Counted from the stretch's first letter, positions 1-8,311 are shown. The stretch is DNA of 14,978 bases from Chitinophagaceae bacterium (GCA_009996555.1 JAACZX010000012.1:1-14978); one strand, 5' to 3'. Notes: generated by a model not told the origin, from the letters alone. A program made the numbers and translations.

Positions 1-1578
1 ACCATAAGAAGTTTCATATTTACCAAAGCGGATCATATCATTTCTGCGCCAGCATTCCCATGTAAACTCACGTGCACGTTCTGCATACAAATCGTCAAGT
101 GTTACAGTAGCCCATGCAGCTGAAGTAGTACGGTTGCTGCGTACATTATTCACCAATGAAAGCGCTGTTTGTCCATTTGTTGCTGTACCACCACGTAAGA
201 TCGCTTCTGCTTTCATCAACAGAATATCTGAATAACGGAAGAGCGGCGCATCGTTACTTTGGTTACGGCTTGATGAGTTTGGATCGGGTGCAAATTTGAT
301 ATTACGGATACCCATGTTCCATGCAATTTCATCGTTACCCATATCCAGAGAAGCTGCATCCTGGCGGGTAGAAAAGACAGAATCGATATACAGGTGATAG
401 GTCATAGCAGTTGCACCATCAGAACCTGCATAAAACTGATCATAACCTTTCTTGGTTGTGCTCACCATAAGGGGGCTTCCATCGGACCAATATTGTAAAC
501 CAACCAGCCATTGATTGTTTCTGATATCATTCGGATCAGCTTTAAAATATGCGTTATAGAAACTTGACAAAGTAGCACGTGGGCCGCTTGGTCTTGCATT
601 GACCAAACCATTTCCACTTGTTTGATTCATTACGATCTGGTTGAATGAATAGCTGCCTGGTGTACTGCCCGAATAACGATACTTGATACCGAGGTTACGG
701 TTTAAATCGTAACGGCCATGGTATAAATAACCGTTGCTTGTTGAAGGATCGTAAGGAATAGCAAAAATAAATTCTTTGAATGAAGGGCCGTTTGTGGGAG
801 CAAACTGGTTGAGATAAGTACTCCTGCCCTCTACTGCAAAGTTGTTCGAGCTGATGATGGCATCGCAGGCAGCAATTGCTTCGTTATACTTAGCCGTACC
901 TGCATATACTTCTGCATTCAAATACAGTTTTGCCAACAACGCATTCGCCATCCATTTTGTTACTTTACCATAAGTGCTGCTGCCTGTTGCTGTTTTTAAA
1001 TAAGGAAGTGCTGCTTTTAATTCAGATTCAACAAAAGTGAATACCTGTGCACGTGTTGCTTTTGCCTGCACACCAGGGCTTGGGTAAATCGTATCTAACG
1101 GTACATTACCAAACATATCGAGCAGTTCCCAATAGGCAAACGCCCTTAACGTTCTCAACTCTGCAATGGCTGTGTTTTTCGAATCACCTTCAGGTGCATT
1201 TTTGAAAATAAACATGGTTTGGTTACAAAGACCGGCAATTGAGTTGGCATCATTCCACACGGTGGTTATCCAGCCATGATCTTTGTTCCAGTTATGGCGG
1301 TGCAGCTGAATGTATCCTTGTCCATCGAACCAGTTACCACCGTATACAGGCAATATTGATTCATCTGAACTGAGTTCCTGTGCAAACCAGTAGGCGAGCG
1401 AATAATGTCCACGTATACTGGTATAAATGGTACCCATCACCGACTGAAATTCGGCATCGGTTTTCGGGAACACATCTTCTGTGTAAAGCGAATTGGGCTT
1501 CACCTCAATTTTGTGGCAGGAGCTTATCGCTAAGCCGGCTGCTATCACTATCAGAAATTGTTTCAAAATTTTATTCAT
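1..1578 (-). CDS. SusD/RagB-family outer-membrane lipoprotein, partial (3' end outside window)
   Basis: This is the surface substrate-binding lipoprotein that caps the SusC channel encoded just before it. The reading frame is open for 526 codons from the ATG at 1578 to the left edge, so only the last few dozen residues should be missing. The N-terminus is a lipoprotein signal peptide with the lipobox ISSC and lipidated Cys21. The C-terminal half carries the family signature: LFRYSDILLMKAEAILRGG, then LVNNVRSNR, then YAERAREFTWECWRRNDMIRFGKY. TPR-like helices such as ALLAKLYLNAEVY precede it. It starts 17 bp after the SusC stop, so the two are certainly co-transcribed, and MIOX is the first gene of the same operon. 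The substrate cannot be read from the sequence; context suggests inositol or an inositol-containing compound. The family is very confident and the substrate is inference. Confidence 0.95.
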   Translation of the reverse strand, partial: MNKILKQFLIVIAAGLAISSCHKIEVKPNSLYTEDVFPKTDAEFQSVMGTIYTSIRGHYSLAYWFAQELSSDESILPVYGGNWFDGQGYIQLHRHNWNKDHGWITTVWNDANSIAGLCNQTMFIFKNAPEGDSKNTAIAELRTLRAFAYWELLDMFGNVPLDTIYPSPGVQAKATRAQVFTFVESELKAALPYLKTATGSSTYGKVTKWMANALLAKLYLNAEVYAGTAKYNEAIAACDAIISSNNFAVEGRSTYLNQFAPTNGPSFKEFIFAIPYDPSTSNGYLYHGRYDLNRNLGIKYRYSGSTPGSYSFNQIVMNQTSGNGLVNARPSGPRATLSSFYNAYFKADPNDIRNNQWLVGLQYWSDGSPLMVSTTKKGYDQFYAGSDGATAMTYHLYIDSVFSTRQDAASLDMGNDEIAWNMGIRNIKFAPDPNSSSRNQSNDAPLFRYSDILLMKAEAILRGGTATNGQTALSLVNNVRSNRTTSAAWATVTLDDLYAERAREFTWECWRRNDMIRFGKYETSYG

Positions 1579-1595
1579 AAAAAGTTTTTTAATCA

Positions 1596-4500
1596 TTAAA
1601 AGCCAACTGATACACCTAAAAGAATCGTACGTGTCTTAGGATAGAAACTGTTATAGTCTACACCCAAAGAAGCACCGCCCTGGTTAATTTCAGGATCGAT
1701 TCCCTTGTACTTTGTTATTACAAACAGGTTGTTTACAGTAGCATAAAAACGGAGGTTGCTGATGTATTCGCTCTTAATATTAAAGCGGTAACCTAAAGTG
1801 GCATTATCGAAACGCAGGTATGAACCATCTTCTACATAACGTGATGAGAAGTTGTTGTTTCTTGAATCAGTTCTTTTATCATCTGCAGCATAAGGGCTGA
1901 TGTTTGTTTGACCTGCAGTTACTACATAAGAAAGGTCTGCACGTGTTGCATTAAAGATCTTATTACCAAGCACGCCTCTTACAAAGAAGTTCAGGTCGAA
2001 GTTTTTATAACGCAGCGAGTTGTTCCAGCCGAACATCAGCTTTGCATGCGGGCTGCCGAGCGGGAAGTAATCTGTTACGTTAGAAGGGTTCGTTGTTGTT
2101 GTCTTGTCTTTTTTGTAGAACAATGAATTACCGCTGGCATCTTTACCTGCATAAGAGAATGAGTAAAACTGACCTAACGGACCACCTACTGCCAATATCT
2201 GAAGACGGCTGCCAGTAGTTCCGGGGCCATCAATTTGTGTATAGTAAGTAGAATCAGCATTTACACCATATTGTTCAGGTCCTTTCAAATCCAATATTAC
2301 GTTTTGGTTTGTTGCAAGGTTTAAGCCGGTGTTCCAGCTAAAATTCTTTTGATTTACTGCATTGATGTTTACGCTAAACTCAATACCACGGTTTCTGATT
2401 TTACCAACGTTCAGCCATAAGAATCCACTTGGGTCAATTGATTGTGCAACTGCATAAGGAAACACCATGTTGGTAGTGGTTTTTTCGTACACATCAATTG
2501 AACCACTGATTTTTCCTTTGAGGAAACCATAATCCAAACCAATGTTCTTTGTTGCTGTAACCTCCCATTGTAAATCGGGGTTAGAACCTTGTGATGAACG
2601 GAACGATGCAGCAAAAACACCATTGTTATAGTATGTACCCGATTTGCTATACAAACGTTGTGCGTTATAAGCACCTAATCCGAAAGCGTTACCGGTTTCG
2701 CCATAGCTGGCTCTCAATTTTAAGTCGCTGATGAAAGAAACATTCTTGATGAAATCTTCTTCAGACAAACGCCATGCAACACTTGCTGCAGGGAAATAGC
2801 CCCATTCTTTATTTTTACCGAAAACAGAACTGCCGTCTCTGCGTACAGAAGCCTGTACCAAAATCTTTTCGTTGAAATCATAGTTCAAACGGAAGAAGTC
2901 GGAAATGAAATTTGTTTCTTCATAAACAGCTCCACCATAATCGACAGCGAAACCATTTACAGTTTGGTAGTTACCTAAACCAAGATTATTGTAACCTGTA
3001 TAATCGTTTACGAAATTGGTTTGGCTTGTTTGCAATCCTTCGTTGTTGGTATTCTTTTGCCAGCTGTAACCCAATACAGCTTTAAAGTTATGTGCACCAA
3101 ACTTCTTTGCCCAGGTTAAATACGATTCGAGTGTTTTCGCACTGCTTTGGTAATAACCTCTGTATGCAAGACCGTTGGAGTAAAAGTTACGCAGGCTGCG
3201 GCCACCACCGGGATCGCCGTTGGTGTAGAAACTACCGGTGCTGTAGTTACGTGAATAGTAACTGTTGTAATACTCCCCATGCAGCCATGTACCACGCTGG
3301 TAAGCAAGGTTTGCATTGTAGGTTAAGTTAAACGGCAGTTTAGCTTCTACAGTAAAGTTGCCTTGTAATGAACCATACTTTGTATCATCAACTGCATTTT
3401 TAATAATAGAAACCGGATTGAAGTACTGTGTATTGTTCGGGTTTTCAAAGAATGTACCATCTGCATTATACACCGGCGACATTGGGTTAAACTTCACCGC
3501 TTGCTGGAACACCATGTTCTGTAAAGGAACATTTGATGCTTTGCTGTTGCTGCTCATAATGTTTAAACCCAACGTAAGTCTATCGTTCAACGCATGATGT
3601 TCTGCACTGATTCTTCCAATCACTCTTTCCAGACTGCTCTGTAACATAATACCATCTTTTTTCAGGTAGTTTAAGCTGGCACTGTAGCTGCTTTTATCTG
3701 TACCTGAACTGAAAGAGATATTATGATTGTGTGACAGTGCCGATTCTTTCTGCACAGCCTTCATCCAATTTGTATTGGCTCCTTTATCATCATTAGTAGA
3801 TGGTGTAAAGTTGTTCTTTTGTGCATAAGCCCTTAACTGAGTAGCATCCATCAAGTCGAGGCTGCTGCTTACACTTTCAAAACCAACATAGCCATTATAG
3901 GCAGCTGTTAATCTTCCTTTTTTGCCCTTTTTGGTGGTAACCATAATTACACCGTTAGAAGCTCTGTTACCATAAATTGCAGTTGCAGATGCATCTTTTA
4001 AAATGTCCATTGAAGCAATATCATCCGGAGCTACAGCATTAATGTCGGCTCCGGGAATTCCATCAATAACATAAAACGGACCTTGCGGACTGTTTACAGT
4101 TGACGCACCACGAAGAATAACTGCAGCAGGACGGTTAGGATCACCGCTTGCTGTAATGTTCAAACCAGGTACTTTACCCTGTAACAACTGACCCACATCG
4201 CCAATTGCACCACGGTTCAGATCTTCCGGCTTAATAGATGTAATAGCACTTGAAATTGTTCGTTTTGAAGTACGGCCATAACCTACCACCACAACATCGG
4301 TTAATGCAACACTGGAGGTTGAAAGAACAATGTCGTAAGAAGATGCAGAAGTAACTTTTACTTCCTGTGTGGTAAATGATACAGCGCTGATAACAAGTAC
4401 ATCGTTTGCTTTTGCAGCAATGCTGAATGTGCCGCTGGCAGATGTGGTAGTAGAAGTGTTTTTACCTTTTACAGATACAGTAGCTGAGGCAACAGGCTCG

Positions 4501-4640
4501 CCTTTTTCATCTTTCACAGTGCCCGAAACCTGTGCTTGTTGCCCGCTTGCATTTATTGAAATAAATGCAAGGAATAGAACCATTATGGCCGGCAGTGCTG
4601 CATAACGGTTAAGCAATCCTCGTTTGAAAATTTGCATCAT
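1596..4640 (-). CDS. SusC/RagA-family TonB-dependent outer-membrane transporter
   Basis: This is an active outer-membrane importer driven by TonB/ExbBD, acting with the SusD lipoprotein encoded 17 bp downstream. The protein has 1014 residues, normal for SusC. A signal peptide covers about residues 1-34. A carboxypeptidase-regulatory-like beta-sandwich follows at about 38-108 (VSGTVKDEKGEPVASATV). Next comes a TonB-box-like stretch TDVVVVGYG (about 114-122) and the plug domain to about 240, with the typical YVIDGIPG and ILKDASATAIYGNRASNGVI. The rest is the beta-barrel, ending in GVSVGF with the expected terminal aromatic residue. Two adjacent ATG codons (4640, 4637) are equally possible starts. 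The gene lies 74 bp after MIOX on the same strand, so the transporter probably serves MIOX substrate supply. That link is inference; barrel sequence does not give specificity. Confidence 0.97.
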   Translation of the reverse strand: MMQIFKRGLLNRYAALPAIMVLFLAFISINASGQQAQVSGTVKDEKGEPVASATVSVKGKNTSTTTSASGTFSIAAKANDVLVISAVSFTTQEVKVTSASSYDIVLSTSSVALTDVVVVGYGRTSKRTISSAITSIKPEDLNRGAIGDVGQLLQGKVPGLNITASGDPNRPAAVILRGASTVNSPQGPFYVIDGIPGADINAVAPDDIASMDILKDASATAIYGNRASNGVIMVTTKKGKKGRLTAAYNGYVGFESVSSSLDLMDATQLRAYAQKNNFTPSTNDDKGANTNWMKAVQKESALSHNHNISFSSGTDKSSYSASLNYLKKDGIMLQSSLERVIGRISAEHHALNDRLTLGLNIMSSNSKASNVPLQNMVFQQAVKFNPMSPVYNADGTFFENPNNTQYFNPVSIIKNAVDDTKYGSLQGNFTVEAKLPFNLTYNANLAYQRGTWLHGEYYNSYYSRNYSTGSFYTNGDPGGGRSLRNFYSNGLAYRGYYQSSAKTLESYLTWAKKFGAHNFKAVLGYSWQKNTNNEGLQTSQTNFVNDYTGYNNLGLGNYQTVNGFAVDYGGAVYEETNFISDFFRLNYDFNEKILVQASVRRDGSSVFGKNKEWGYFPAASVAWRLSEEDFIKNVSFISDLKLRASYGETGNAFGLGAYNAQRLYSKSGTYYNNGVFAASFRSSQGSNPDLQWEVTATKNIGLDYGFLKGKISGSIDVYEKTTTNMVFPYAVAQSIDPSGFLWLNVGKIRNRGIEFSVNINAVNQKNFSWNTGLNLATNQNVILDLKGPEQYGVNADSTYYTQIDGPGTTGSRLQILAVGGPLGQFYSFSYAGKDASGNSLFYKKDKTTTTNPSNVTDYFPLGSPHAKLMFGWNNSLRYKNFDLNFFVRGVLGNKIFNATRADLSYVVTAGQTNISPYAADDKRTDSRNNNFSSRYVEDGSYLRFDNATLGYRFNIKSEYISNLRFYATVNNLFVITKYKGIDPEINQGGASLGVDYNSFYPKTRTILLGVSVGF

Positions 4641-4714
4641 AGCAGTTGTTTTAAATGATTGTGATTGAAAGTTTATACCTATGGAGTTTTGAGAAACAAA
4701 GCCTAATTGTTGAT

Positions 4715-5590
4715 TTAAAACTTTAATGTTTTGGGCAGATATTTCGCCACCAGCTCTTCATAGTACGGTCTTAATTTTTTCCAATCCGGTGGTTCCGGGC
4801 TTTTTGAATAAAGATCATACGGGTTAAACAGCTGCACCCATTTCAGCATGGAGCGATCATGATCATCGAGCAAATGATCATACCCACCTTCTCTGTGCCA
4901 TGCATAAAAGGAATGATAACGCAACATGTACAATCCTTCTTCAGGAATATAATCTTTCAGCATCTGGTACACATATTCATCATGTCCCCAGCTCATATCT
5001 ACATTTCGCAAGCCGCAATTTGGTTCGTACACACCGTGCTTCGATTGATAAGCAGGATTATTATAATCGGGGTTATCAGAAAAGAATTCAGCGTACACAA
5101 CCTTATCGGAATAAGCACAGCCCACCGGGAATGTATCGCCCACCACAGCCCATTGCGGTTCACCAAACAGGCAAAGCACTTTACCCATATCGTGCATTAA
5201 GCCCACCAGCACCATCCAGTCGGGATGACCATCACGGCGGATAGCTTCAGATGTTTGCAACAGGTGTTGCAGTTGATCAAGATCAGTATCAGGATCAGAA
5301 TCATCTACCAATTGGTTCAGGAAATCAAATGCTTCCCAAACAGGCATTTCCTTTTTGTTGAATTGCAAAAACTCATTGCGTTTCTGCTGCACAAATTCAT
5401 ACGTTTGGTATTTGTGGTTGAGCCGGTAAAATTCTTTCACAGTATCCCTTGCAGGCTCTTCGTAATTCCTGTACTCGCCGGTTGCTTTTGCAGTGGCAAT
5501 GGCCTCCGGATCGGGATAGCGGCGGAGAAGATCGTCTTCCCACTCATCAAGGTTATTAAGCGGCACAGCCTCAAAGTTGTTTTTACTCAT
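4715..5590 (-). CDS. miox: myo-inositol oxygenase (MIOX), non-haem di-iron
   Basis: This cytoplasmic enzyme uses O2 to ring-open myo-inositol to D-glucuronate (EC 1.13.99.1). It has 291 residues, close to the roughly 285 of the mammalian enzyme. From recalled alignment with animal MIOX, all six di-iron ligands are present: His109 (QHLLQT), His133-Asp134 (MHDMGK), His203 (MSWGHDEY), His226 (YHSFY) and Asp259 (NPYDLYSKS). The substrate-contacting Lys137 and Ser227 are also kept, as are long signatures such as [18 protein letters not shown] (141-158) and [14 protein letters not shown] (273-286). The start ATG at 5590 gives the usual N-terminus with an acidic lead. It is the first gene of an operon followed by susC and susD, and a LacI-type regulator lies divergently upstream. 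MIOX is best known from eukaryotes, but Bacteroidota homologues exist. The identification is very secure. Confidence 0.97.
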   Translation of the reverse strand: MSKNNFEAVPLNNLDEWEDDLLRRYPDPEAIATAKATGEYRNYEEPARDTVKEFYRLNHKYQTYEFVQQKRNEFLQFNKKEMPVWEAFDFLNQLVDDSDPDTDLDQLQHLLQTSEAIRRDGHPDWMVLVGLMHDMGKVLCLFGEPQWAVVGDTFPVGCAYSDKVVYAEFFSDNPDYNNPAYQSKHGVYEPNCGLRNVDMSWGHDEYVYQMLKDYIPEEGLYMLRYHSFYAWHREGGYDHLLDDHDRSMLKWVQLFNPYDLYSKSPEPPDWKKLRPYYEELVAKYLPKTLKF

Positions 5591-5777
5591 AAAGCTTATT
5601 TGATTGATTGTTGATATATGTTTTGTAAATAGCGGAATGCTGAAGAAGCGTTCGTTTCAATTGCCGGAACAGTGGCAAAGCAGCAGACAGTAAGAAGCCA
5701 GAGAAGCTTTCTTGTTTCATATGCAGGCAAACCGTTAGTGATTGTTAAGTTAAAATGACAATAATTTTCCCGATTTT

Positions 5778-5785
5778 AACCGGTT
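5778..5785. promoter_or_regulatory. candidate LacI-family operator, site 1
   Basis: AACCGGTT is a perfect 8-bp palindrome centred on CG, the central step required by LacI/PurR-type proteins. Together with its right flank it gives CCGGTTTCGG. Its 8-mer CGGTTTCG (5781-5788) recurs inverted as CGAAACCG at 5804-5811 in site 2. The centre is 29 bp from the centre of site 2, close to three helical turns. The position, about 95 bp upstream of the regulator start, suits autoregulation. Binding is inference. Confidence 0.5.
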
Positions 5786-5803
5786 TCGGCTGTAGTTTAT
5801 TTA

Positions 5804-5817
5804 CGAAACCGTTTTCG
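5804..5817. promoter_or_regulatory. candidate LacI-family operator, site 2
   Basis: CGAAACCGTTTTCG is a 14-bp near-palindrome: arms CGAAA/TTTCG around a CCGT core with the central CG at 5810-5811. It resembles the general LacI/CcpA pattern nnAAnCGnTTnn. It lies about 60 bp upstream of the LacI-family start codon and about 215 bp upstream of MIOX. The adjacent regulator keeps the hinge leucine (Leu56) that, in LacI, inserts into the central CG step, which supports the assignment. Confidence 0.6.
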
Positions 5818-5877
5818 GTAACTGATATATTATTACATTGTGCAGCAAGAACCCTAAACAATTTGTGCGCTCCTTTT

Positions 5878-6894
5878 ATGAGCAGGATCACCATCAAAAC
5901 ATTAGCGAAACAGCTTGGACTTTCCATTGCAACTGTTTCAAAAGCATTAAAGGATAGTCATGAGATAAGTGCCGATACAAAAAGCAAAGTACTGGCACTT
6001 GCCGATGAATTGAATTTTGTTCCCAACCCATACGCCAGTAGTTTACGGAAACAAAAAAGCAAAACCATTGCGGTTATATTACCGGAAGTAGCCGATAACT
6101 TTTTTTCGCTTGCCATTAATGGCATACAGGCGGTGGCTGCCACAAAAAATTATCATGTGCTTATTTATCTTTCGCATGAGAGCTATGAAATTGAACGGCA
6201 AACGGTCAACCATTGCTGCAGCGGAAGAGTGGATGGTGTGCTGATCTCCGTATCAAACGAAACGAAAGATGCAGCACATATTCAAAAGCTGAAAGAAGAA
6301 AATATTCCGTTTGTGTTCTTTGACCGTGACTTCGAAAATTTCAAAGCACCGAAAGTAGTTACCAACGATTATGAATGCGGTTACCAGGCAGGTAAACACC
6401 TGGTTGAAAAAGGGTGCCAGCACCCTGTGTTCTTATCTACGTCAGAAGCATTGTCTATTTGCAGTAAACGTTCTGCAGGATTTAAAGCAGCACTTGCAGA
6501 TGCCGGTTTAAAACAAAAACAAACGGAGTGTGTAATAGATTGCAATACCAGCCGGGAAATAATTTTTGAGCAGGTAAAAAAATTGCTGGAGGAGAATAAA
6601 AAAATCGACGGCATTGTTGCATCTGTTGAAAAACTGGCAATGCAGATCTATCTTGTTTGTCTTGAAAAGAAAATTCATATACCAGAAGATCTGAAAGTGC
6701 TGGCATTTTCTACCCTTGAAACAGCTCCCATACTGAATCCATCGCTTACAACTATTACGCAACCGGCATTTGACATTGGTTTTAATGCAACAGAAGTACT
6801 GTTCGCCCTAATTGAAAAGAAGAAACATTACATTGGTGCTGAAGCAACCGTGGTATTACCATCCTCACTCATTGAAAGAAACTCAACAAAGTAA
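5878..6894 (+). CDS. LacI-family transcriptional regulator
   Basis: This cytoplasmic DNA-binding protein probably represses the divergent MIOX-susC-susD operon and itself. From the ATG at 5878 it has 338 residues, the usual LacI-family length. The frame extends upstream to 5755, but that stretch lies over the operator region and does not resemble the family, so 5878 is chosen: MSRITIKTLAKQLGLS begins directly at the helix-turn-helix. The HTH covers about residues 4-25 (TIKTLAKQLGLSIATVSKAL). The hinge NPYASSLR (50-57) contains Leu56. A periplasmic-binding-protein-like effector domain fills 62-338, with FFSLAINGIQ, GRVDGVLISVS, IPFVFFDRDF and LTTITQPAFDIGFNAT. The effector is unknown; inositol, glucuronate or a related compound is inferred from the neighbours. 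A LacI-type regulator is less common than ECF-sigma/anti-sigma or hybrid two-component control for SusCD loci. Confidence 0.95.
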   Translation: MSRITIKTLAKQLGLSIATVSKALKDSHEISADTKSKVLALADELNFVPNPYASSLRKQKSKTIAVILPEVADNFFSLAINGIQAVAATKNYHVLIYLSHESYEIERQTVNHCCSGRVDGVLISVSNETKDAAHIQKLKEENIPFVFFDRDFENFKAPKVVTNDYECGYQAGKHLVEKGCQHPVFLSTSEALSICSKRSAGFKAALADAGLKQKQTECVIDCNTSREIIFEQVKKLLEENKKIDGIVASVEKLAMQIYLVCLEKKIHIPEDLKVLAFSTLETAPILNPSLTTITQPAFDIGFNATEVLFALIEKKKHYIGAEATVVLPSSLIERNSTK

Positions 6895-6905
6895 TATAAA
6901 CTGTG

Positions 6906-6979
6906 CTTACTGGTTGGAGTTTCCGCCAACCATTGCTGCAAAACATTTCTGCTGCTGGCAACACGGGCCGGTAAGAAAA
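6906..6979. repeat. two-hairpin intergenic repeat, diverged copy R1
   Basis: This copy begins 11 bp after the LacI stop codon. By hand alignment it matches copies R2 and R3 at about 80%, with about 13 mismatches and one single-base gap over 75 columns. The first hairpin survives as TGGTTGG/CCAACCA with an 8-nt loop. The second hairpin has largely decayed. The terminal CTTAC...GTAAG inverted ends are kept. The stem next to a 3' end may act in termination, but no T-tract follows. Confidence 0.8.
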
Positions 6980-7177
6980 AGAAATTAGCCACAGATGAAC
7001 ACAAAGTGACGCAGATGAAAAACACTCGTCGGTACGGCCTTAGCCGTCAGACGTTGCAGAACTCAGATAATACAGATACAAATCAGCTGCTTTTTTTCAG
7101 GTTGGTTGCACAAGACTCATCTGCGATAGAAACTCAACTTTTGTTCCTCGATTACGACGAGTCGGCGTTAGCAGCAG
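6980..7177. other. non-coding stretch between convergent genes with weak dyads
   Basis: No credible gene is seen here. A hairpin at 7027-7053 has an inner stem ACGGC/GCCGT with loop CTTA and an outer stem CGTC/GACG, separated by a small internal loop. An 8-bp inverted repeat ACTCGTCG/CGACGAGT lies at 7024-7031 and 7155-7162, enclosing the hairpin. The segment separates the rightward LacI gene from the leftward small lipoprotein gene. It may be a decayed palindromic element; evidence is weak. Confidence 0.4.
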
Positions 7178-7492
7178 TTACTTATTTCTCGATATTTTCA
7201 AATATTTAGCTTTATCTAAGCTGTCAATAGAAATAAAATAGGTATTGCGAATCAACATGACGTCTGGCCAATTTGAACTTGGTTTGTCAAAATATTTTAG
7301 ATTAATGATGTCTCGATCAATTTGATAATTGCCATTAACCCCACCAGCACCCATTTCAATGTAGAAAGTTCCATCATCATATAAAATAAATGATTGACTT
7401 CCCACAACAAGATCATTGAATCCCGAGTACACAATTTTTCGATTGCTACAGGAACCTATTGTCACTATTAATAAAATGTATAGGAATTTCAA
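7178..7492 (-). CDS. small lipoprotein of unknown function
   Basis: I do not recognise the family. The 104-residue product has a lipoprotein signal peptide, KFLYILLIVTIGSC, with lipidated Cys15, so it should be membrane-anchored on the periplasmic side. The mature part contains DDGTFYIEMGAGGVNGNYQIDR, a pattern typical of small beta-rich domains, and a basic C-terminus. The start codon is TTG at 7492. An in-frame TAA lies two codons upstream and no ATG is available near the signal peptide, so TTG is the only reasonable choice. The repeat copy R2 begins 20 bp upstream of this start, so the promoter must lie within or beyond the repeat. It is convergent with the LacI gene. Confidence 0.7.
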   Translation of the reverse strand: MKFLYILLIVTIGSCSNRKIVYSGFNDLVVGSQSFILYDDGTFYIEMGAGGVNGNYQIDRDIINLKYFDKPSSNWPDVMLIRNTYFISIDSLDKAKYLKISRNK

Positions 7493-7512
7493 ATCTTAGG
7501 TACTTTACAATT

Positions 7513-7590
7513 TTTCTTAGTGGTTGGAGTCTCCTCCAACCACTCCTGTAAAAACATTTCGGTTGGTGGGGACACCGACCGATAAGAAAA
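7513..7590. repeat. two-hairpin intergenic repeat, copy R2 (identical to R3)
   Basis: This 78-bp sequence is identical base for base to 9168-9245. It contains an 11-bp perfect hairpin, AGTGGTTGGAG / CTCCAACCACT with loop TCTC (7519-7544). A 9-bp hairpin follows, CGGTTGGTG / CACCGACCG with loop GGGA and one G-T wobble. The ends TTTCTTA / TAAGAAA are inverted. It lies 22 bp after the stop codon of one lipoprotein gene and 20 bp before the start of the next. It resembles REP/BIME-type palindromic units or a very small MITE. Confidence 0.9.
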
Positions 7591-7612
7591 CGACATATTG
7601 TGCGTTGGATTG

Positions 7613-8311
7613 TCAAAGTACTGATGTGCCTTTCTTTGTTTCTTCCTTTGCTTTATTATCTGCTTCTTTGTTTACTAAATCTTCAATCACTGGTTTAAAA
7701 ACAGCCAAGTTGAGAGTGTATTGTGTCCCACCGCATGATATTCGTGCTTCAACAGTTTTGTCGCCAATTTCCCAAATAGCACACCGTCTAAAATAACCTT
7801 TATCAATTGATGTCCAACTTGGAAAGCCATTGTCAGTCTTGGGTTGTCCATACTTGGATTTAAGGAGTTCCATTAAAGCGTTGTATTGGTCAGGCATTAC
7901 AATATCATATTCATCGTAGTCAACCAAACAACCCCGAAGTTCAATACTGTATAAGCTGTCTTTATAAAACCAACCGTCAACACTGTTAAATCCATAGCCG
8001 CCAATTTTATTGTCAATGATGGTTGCGTTTTTGTAAAATTCATATTTCGGCAGCTTGCATTTTTTTATAAACGCTTCTTTGTCTTTGTTGAATTGTTTTT
8101 CGGAGATATAGAAGCGTATGTCGCCAATAGCTTTATCCTGCTCGGCTTTTGTCAAACTGTCTTTTTGAAGTCTTTCCTGCTCTTCTTGCTTTGCTGCTGC
8201 TAATGTCGCACTGTCTTGGGTGTTTGCCACGTCTTGCGAGTGCTGAACATTTTGACCGCAACTAAGCAATGTCAAAATAATTATGAGAAAGGTCGAGTTA
8301 GTTTTTGTCAT
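7613..8311 (-). CDS. lipoprotein of unknown function, charged N-terminal region
   Basis: I do not recognise the family. From the ATG at 8311 the product has 232 residues. The frame could extend ten codons further to a TTG, but the ATG places the signal peptide MTKTNSTFLIIILTLLSC exactly at the N-terminus, with lipidated Cys18. Residues about 36-60 are rich in Glu, Lys, Gln and Ala (AAAKQEEQERLQKDSLTKAE) and probably form a short helical or coiled-coil spacer. The rest looks globular, with KLPKYEFYKNATIIDN, ELRGCLVDYDEYDIV, LLKSKYGQPKTDNG and CAIWEIGDKTVEARIS, ending in a Lys/Glu-rich tail. Short inverted motifs TTGTGCGT/ACGCACAA lie just outside both ends (7598-7605 and 8334-8341). Location should be periplasmic or outer membrane. 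Confidence 0.75.
   Translation of the reverse strand: MTKTNSTFLIIILTLLSCGQNVQHSQDVANTQDSATLAAAKQEEQERLQKDSLTKAEQDKAIGDIRFYISEKQFNKDKEAFIKKCKLPKYEFYKNATIIDNKIGGYGFNSVDGWFYKDSLYSIELRGCLVDYDEYDIVMPDQYNALMELLKSKYGQPKTDNGFPSWTSIDKGYFRRCAIWEIGDKTVEARISCGGTQYTLNLAVFKPVIEDLVNKEADNKAKEETKKGTSVL

Larger units (their letters stand above)
5591..5877. promoter_or_regulatory. divergent intergenic region between MIOX operon and LacI regulator
   Basis: This 287-bp stretch must hold the promoters for both the leftward MIOX-susC-susD operon and the rightward regulator. The only strong signals are two LacI-type dyads at 5778-5785 and 5804-5817, listed separately. I found no clean Bacteroidota -7 box (TAnnTTTG) on either strand. 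The half next to MIOX (5591-5750) contains only short weak inverted repeats, such as TTGCC/GGCAA around 5660-5680. The MIOX start region is AT-rich, as is usual in this phylum. Confidence 0.6.

Noticed and set aside
1380..1580. Plus-strand reading frame opposite the start of susD, and similar frames opposite both susC genes
   Set aside because: They lie wholly within strongly supported minus-strand genes and encode no recognisable domain.
4697..4705. Possible internal promoter before susC (TAGGCTTTG on the minus strand)
   Set aside because: It has one extra base compared with the TAnnTTTG -7 box and no -33 element at proper spacing; co-transcription from the MIOX promoter is simpler.
5755..5877. 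In-frame upstream extension of the LacI-family regulator by 41 residues
   Set aside because: The extra residues cover the operator dyads and do not resemble the family; the ATG at 5878 puts the helix-turn-helix at the usual position.
6906..6934. Intrinsic terminator of the LacI-family gene
   Set aside because: A hairpin follows the stop closely but there is no T-tract after it, so it is annotated only as part of repeat R1.
7513..7590. The repeat read on the minus strand is open through 26 codons (EMFLQEWLEETPTTKK-like), as is copy R1 in part
   Set aside because: R1 has a one-base gap relative to R2/R3 that shifts the frame, and the conserved feature is the hairpin pairing, so it is a structural repeat and not a protein fragment.
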